From Candidatus Zixiibacteriota bacterium (GTDB taxonomy: Bacteria; Zixibacteria; MSB-5A5; GN15; PGXB01), in assembly GCA_024230695.1 (NCBI GenBank), contig JAAERC010001252.1, positions 1 to 8,744 of the forward strand: a stretch of DNA of 8,744 nucleotides, in the 5' to 3' direction. The translations under genes were made by a program, and so were the position numbers. The notes under the pieces were generated by a model. It was given only the letters and a program-made list of their open reading frames with translations. It was not told where the DNA came from and did not search any database. Shown here piece after piece: positions 5,581 to 8,744 of the stretch. Position 1 is the stretch's first letter, and every line of letters starts with the position of its first letter.

Positions 5581-6591
5581 CTACGGCAACGGCTTGGTAA
5601 TTGTATATTCGATCTCAGAACCATAAAATCTCATTTGGTCCTGGCTTGAACTATATCTCAGTCTCATTAATATCACATAGTTAAAGGCGTGATTATCAAC
5701 GGTAGCATAATCAATAGTTTCATCAAATACATGTTGCATTCCCAGCCAGTCAACTGTATTAACAGTGCCCATGGTATAGGTAGCACCATTGCCCTTATCA
5801 ATACAGTATAGATATGCATTGCCGTTATAAGTCGCATCGCCATCATAATATGATACTTCAAATCTGGTAACGATGGCACCATCCGGTAAAAATACCGGTG
5901 CAAAAAAATTATTATTTGAACCGGGAATAGTGTTCATCAGACAGTGATTCTCTTTTATAAATGCACAAGTATTATCCTCGGGAACAAAAGCAATATGCGA
6001 AAACGTTTTTGTTCTAGTGGTGGCGGCAATATTTAAATCATCAAATGTTTTTGTACCTGTAATCGTTTGCGTTGATGCTTCATCCATCACAGTAAATGAT
6101 AAATCGGATTGTTGAATTGTTCCATCAATAATAGCATCGGAACTGACCGAATTTGCTCCAACGCTTACCACATATCCGGCGGTATCAGCATGAAGAGCCT
6201 GATAGGCATAAGGAACGGTTATTAAACGTGTCCTTGGTTCCAGTTCGTCTCCATCTTCAGAACCAATAGTTATTCCCAACATTGATGTTGTATCTTCGGA
6301 AAAACAGTTATCTGGAAGAGTCTCATACGATCCAAGCATAACATTAAATAGGCCGTTAGTCACTGCAACAGTCGGATGTGTCTCGGTCCATTCCTGATCT
6401 CCGCCCGGTTCAATTACATAATAAATTCTAAAAGTCATCTGATAATCGCCATTGAGCGGATTTCCCATCTCATCAGTTAGTTTGCCCTGATAATTGATAA
6501 GCTGAGGGACTTGGCCATATGTGGTTGAGAATATTAAGATAAATATTAGCAGGTTTAGAAATATCTTCCAAAATTTATAGAAATATAACAT
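5581..6591 (-). CDS. secreted 'INYQG'-domain protein, 336 aa
   Basis: The start is ATG 6589-6591: AGGAG lies six bases upstream and a signal peptide follows directly (MLYFYKFWKIFLNLLIFILI, then FSTTYG, cleavage near residue 26). The frame stays open 37 codons further upstream, but that extension overlaps the preceding gene and hides the signal peptide. Residues 27-140 hold the same N-terminal domain as the downstream S74 protein: LINYQGKLTDEMGNPL, MTFRIY, WTETHPTVAVTNGLFNVMLGS, EPRTRLITVPYAYQALHADTA. A short linker (GTIQQSDLSF, TITGTKTFDDL) leads to a C-terminal beta-sandwich-like region (about 195-336) with FLPDGAIVTRFEVSYYDGDA, and it ends without an S74 domain. It is exported, probably surface-attached or secreted; the biochemical role is unknown. 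It follows the dockerin-like gene by 38 bases and precedes the S74 gene by 77, so the three are probably co-transcribed. The family resemblance is strong by eye, but no function is established. Confidence 0.85.
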   Translation of the reverse strand: MLYFYKFWKIFLNLLIFILIFSTTYGQVPQLINYQGKLTDEMGNPLNGDYQMTFRIYYVIEPGGDQEWTETHPTVAVTNGLFNVMLGSYETLPDNCFSEDTTSMLGITIGSEDGDELEPRTRLITVPYAYQALHADTAGYVVSVGANSVSSDAIIDGTIQQSDLSFTVMDEASTQTITGTKTFDDLNIAATTRTKTFSHIAFVPEDNTCAFIKENHCLMNTIPGSNNNFFAPVFLPDGAIVTRFEVSYYDGDATYNGNAYLYCIDKGNGATYTMGTVNTVDWLGMQHVFDETIDYATVDNHAFNYVILMRLRYSSSQDQMRFYGSEIEYTITKPLP

Positions 6592-6629
6592 AGCAATCTC
6601 CTTTAATACAATTTGCCAAACATAGTTAC

Positions 6630-7292
6630 TTACCGAAGCGCGCCGCAGTTTGAAACCCAAACTTCGCAAGTACACATATTCGGGCCGCCTTTGTATTTCC
6701 AATTAATCAAATAGACTATATCCAGGATATCTATCACACAATTGCAATTGGTATCGCCATTGCATAACGCATAAGGGACGGCCGCTGGGCCACCCTTATA
6801 TTTAAAATTAATAATATAAACAATATCAAGAATATCTTTCGGCGAAACACCATTAGCTTCCCCCGGTTCACAATCACATGGTCCAATCAAACCGGCACCA
6901 TGCCAATAACCATGATTCAAAGTATAACTTGTTGAACCTCCCTCACCCACGGCGGCTTGCCCAACTGTGCCTAAAAGAATATAGTTGGTCGATGAACCAT
7001 CGGTTCCCCCGCCAGAAATTACCTGCCAGTTGATTTCTTCTCCCGCTCTTGCCGGTGGTGCCACAGGTTCTAAATTTGTCGATTCAGTTATTGAATTAGT
7101 TTGATCCTGATCGATTACTTTTGTTTGGTCAATTTGATTTTTATCCGATGCAATAGCTTGCGAATTAATTTTATAATCAATTTTAGCATTTTCGGCCGAT
7201 TGCTTTGGTTTCTCCGCTAAGGTGCTGACCGTCAACACCATAAGACATATAAATATAACTGTGATTAAGATAACCGCTTTGTTAATCATCAT
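6630..7292 (-). CDS. secreted protein with dockerin-like EF-hand doublet, 220 aa
   Basis: A signal peptide (residues 1 to about 26, ending in VSTLA) is followed by a polar Gln/Asn/Asp-rich stretch (27-75). Residues 87-134 carry a motif seen in FCB-group secreted proteins: INWQVISGGGTDGSS, LLGTVGQAAVGEGGS, YTLNHGYW. The C-terminus has two dockerin type I-like repeats, each ending in DILDIVY(I/L)IN(F/W)KYKGGP. The second has a full calcium loop (Asp180, Asn182, Asn184, Asp188, Asp191). In the first (from Glu146) the loop is one residue short and probably does not bind calcium in the normal way. The repeats are Cys-rich (CDCEPG, CNGDTNCNC, CTC). Dockerins bind cohesins in cellulosomes, but in this kind of bacterium they are common on secreted proteins without cellulosomes, so a scaffold role is not implied. 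GGAGG lies 4 bases before the first ATG and 7 before the second (7287-7289); either could be the start. It is first in the minus-strand trio. Confidence 0.85.
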   Translation of the reverse strand: MMINKAVILITVIFICLMVLTVSTLAEKPKQSAENAKIDYKINSQAIASDKNQIDQTKVIDQDQTNSITESTNLEPVAPPARAGEEINWQVISGGGTDGSSTNYILLGTVGQAAVGEGGSTSYTLNHGYWHGAGLIGPCDCEPGEANGVSPKDILDIVYIINFKYKGGPAAVPYALCNGDTNCNCVIDILDIVYLINWKYKGGPNMCTCEVWVSNCGALR

Positions 7293-7561
7293 AGAACCTC
7301 CAAAGATAGGACGATATTTGATTTTATATTGGATGACTTATATTACTGTCTGACCTATTGATAATATAATAAAAAATTTAATATAGTCAATTGTAAATAC
7401 TTCAGAATATCTATCTGATTTCCCCAAATAATAGAATTGCCAAAAAATAATCATTTTACTCGGCTATCCAGGAAACATTTTTCAAATTATTGCGTAATTA
7501 AAGATATAACGGCTCCGAGTGAGCGCCGAACGTTAGCTGGTAAATATTTGGAGGGAGTAAA
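7293..7561. other. divergent promoter region between the surface-protein trio and the DUF5916 gene
   Basis: This 269-bp AT-rich spacer holds the minus-strand promoter described above. On the plus side TATAAC (7505-7510) has no good -35. A small stem (CGG-CTC pairing with GAG-CCG, 7511-7531) lies in the presumed leader of the plus-strand gene, whose ribosome binding site GGAGG is 7 bases before its ATG. No gene or RNA family is recognised here. Confidence 0.5.
7363..7390 (-). promoter_or_regulatory. candidate sigma70-type promoter for the minus-strand trio
   Basis: On the minus strand TTGACT (7385-7390) and TATATT (7363-7368) are 16 bases apart, each one base from consensus. The predicted start near 7356 leaves a 5' leader of about 63 bases before the ATG at 7292. 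This is the best promoter match in the window. Confidence 0.5.
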
Positions 7562-8744
7562 ATGAAACGTTCGGTATCACTTTTCCTTTTAATTAAGGTT
7601 TTAGTGCTGAGTTTGGCACTCACATCGGTCGCCGAGAAGTCAGAAATTGCCAATGAAACAGTTCCATCGTTAAAGGCATATCGAATTAATCCGCATCCGC
7701 CTGTCATTGATGGTGACTTAAGCGATCAGATCTGGAAAAGTTCAAAAATTCATTACGCAAAAAAATTCACTCAACTCGAACCTGATGAGGGTACAGCGGC
7801 GACAGAATCAACAATGGTTGCAATAGCATACGATGATGAGGCGCTATATGCCGCATTCTGGTGTTATGATTCTGAGCCCGATAAAATCATGCGGCAATTG
7901 GTCAGAAGGGACAGGCATTCGGCTTCAGATGATATCACAGTTTGTATCGATGCATTTCATGATCATCAAACATCTTTTCGTTTTCGAGTTAACGCCGCCG
8001 GTGTTCAAAGAGATGAGCGGGTTTATAATGATAATGCACAGGATGATTCCTGGGATGGTATCTGGTATAGTGATGTCAAAATTCAGCCTTGGGGATGGTC
8101 GGCAGAATTGAAAATTCCGTATCATTGCCTTCGTTTTGTTGAAAAAGAAGAACATATCTGGGGGCTGAATCTTACAAGAAATATTGAAAGAAAAGGCGAA
8201 TATGTGAAATGGTCATTTACGCCATCGGCTGAGGGTGGTTTCACATCCAAATTCGGACATCTCACCGGATTAACCAATATCAAACCAACGGGACATATGG
8301 AGATATTGCCATATGCCGTATCAAAAGCCGAAATCGAACCAAAATCAATCGGCAATCCCGACGGACGCGAATTACTTGGCAATGCCGGATTTGATATGAA
8401 ATACGCGCTCTCATCGAATCTGATCTTGGATGCCACCGTTAATCCTGATTTTGGCCAGGTGGAACTTGATCAGCCGGTTTTGAATCTTTCGACATATGAA
8501 ACTTATTTCTCAGAAAAAAGACCGTTTTTTATTGAGGGAATGGACCTTTTTGAGACTGAATTTCATCTCTTTTACTCCCGAAGAATAGGGCGCAGTCCAT
8601 CGGCGGATGTTGATGATGACAGTCTGGCCTATTATACCAATTATCCCGATGCCTCAACTATTCTTGGAGCCACCAAGCTTACTGGAAAATTATCGAGTGG
8701 AACATCTATCGCCTTTTTGACAGCCATCACCGAAAAGGAAATAG
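7562..8744 (+). CDS. secreted CBM9-like / DUF5916 protein, N-terminal 394 residues (3' end outside window)
   Basis: GGAGG 7 bases upstream fixes the ATG at 7562. A signal peptide (MKRSVSLFLLIKVLVLSLAL, then TSVA) precedes a family-9 carbohydrate-binding-like domain at about 40-220: YRINPHPPVIDGDLSDQIW, VAIAYDDEALYAAFWCYD, SASDDITVCIDAFHD, the Trp-rich DDSWDGIWYSDVKIQPWGWSAELKIPY. From about 235 the DUF5916 region begins, with its hallmark block NPDFGQVELDQPVLNLSTYE followed by FFSEKRPFF-like (YFSEKRPFFIEGMDLF) and FYSRRIGR at 338-344. Full-length members are usually 700-900 residues with a predicted C-terminal outer-membrane barrel, so roughly half is missing here only because the window ends. 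No DUF5916 member function is known to me; glycan binding or hydrolysis is only suggested by the N-terminal domain. It is divergent from the minus-strand surface-protein unit. Confidence 0.9.
   Translation, partial: MKRSVSLFLLIKVLVLSLALTSVAEKSEIANETVPSLKAYRINPHPPVIDGDLSDQIWKSSKIHYAKKFTQLEPDEGTAATESTMVAIAYDDEALYAAFWCYDSEPDKIMRQLVRRDRHSASDDITVCIDAFHDHQTSFRFRVNAAGVQRDERVYNDNAQDDSWDGIWYSDVKIQPWGWSAELKIPYHCLRFVEKEEHIWGLNLTRNIERKGEYVKWSFTPSAEGGFTSKFGHLTGLTNIKPTGHMEILPYAVSKAEIEPKSIGNPDGRELLGNAGFDMKYALSSNLILDATVNPDFGQVELDQPVLNLSTYETYFSEKRPFFIEGMDLFETEFHLFYSRRIGRSPSADVDDDSLAYYTNYPDASTILGATKLTGKLSSGTSIAFLTAITEKEI

Noticed and set aside
6592..6702. 37-codon upstream extension of the 336-aa INYQG protein
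   Set aside because: It overlaps the end of the dockerin-like gene, has no ribosome binding site and would bury the signal peptide. ATG 6591 has AGGAG at good spacing.
7925..8436. Minus-strand open frames of 76 and 104 codons
   Set aside because: They are shadows of the DUF5916 gene, which has a signal peptide and family motifs in the plus-strand frame.

Overview
This AT-rich window (about 40% G+C by eye) carries seven protein-coding genes, two of them cut by the window edges. I see no rRNA, tRNA, CRISPR array or insertion sequence. The protein content suggests an uncultured bacterium of the FCB supergroup, most like candidate phylum Zixibacteria. The signs are a dockerin-like doublet ending in a 'YKGGP' motif, secreted proteins opening with 'INYQG', a 'GIYGFNPQPEPPG' motif, and a DUF5916/CBM9-like protein. 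This placement is inference from protein style, not a phylogenetic result.

Layout: (1) 1-795, minus strand: N-terminal 265 residues of a CheA-like chemotaxis histidine kinase with an intact HPt motif (His191). (2) 796-1193: a divergent intergenic region of about 400 bp with weak promoter candidates and a small palindrome. (3) 1194-1988, plus: an unrecognised cytosolic protein of 264 aa. (4) 2083-3375, plus: an exported 430-aa protein with a HEFYGH metal-site-like motif and a beta-rich, barrel-like C-terminal half. (5) 3376-3547: a convergent intergenic region packed with hairpins, including a good minus-strand terminator and an imperfect palindromic element. (6) 3548-7292, minus: three consecutive exported proteins, in transcription order a dockerin-like protein, an 'INYQG' protein, and a larger 'INYQG' protein with internal repeats and a C-terminal S74-type intramolecular chaperone domain. 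(7) 7293-7561: a second divergent promoter region. (8) 7562-8744, plus: the start of a secreted CBM9-like/DUF5916 protein, cut by the window end.

From about 2083 to the end, every gene has a predicted signal peptide. This part is therefore an envelope or surface-protein locus, next to a signalling gene on the left. The minus-strand trio reads as one transcription unit with a possible extra promoter before the last gene. Two of its members share a paralogous N-terminal domain, so they may be parts of the same surface assembly.

The features most worth a second look are: a His-Glu-x-x-x-His motif (one residue longer than the zincin HExxH) in an apparent outer-membrane protein; Thr in place of the catalytic Ser of the S74 chaperone; near-identical repeats encoding GIYGFNPQPEPPG; a Pro/Cys module duplicated at 31-residue spacing; and the hairpin cluster in the convergent intergenic region. 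No complete new multi-gene system can be shown from the sequence alone.
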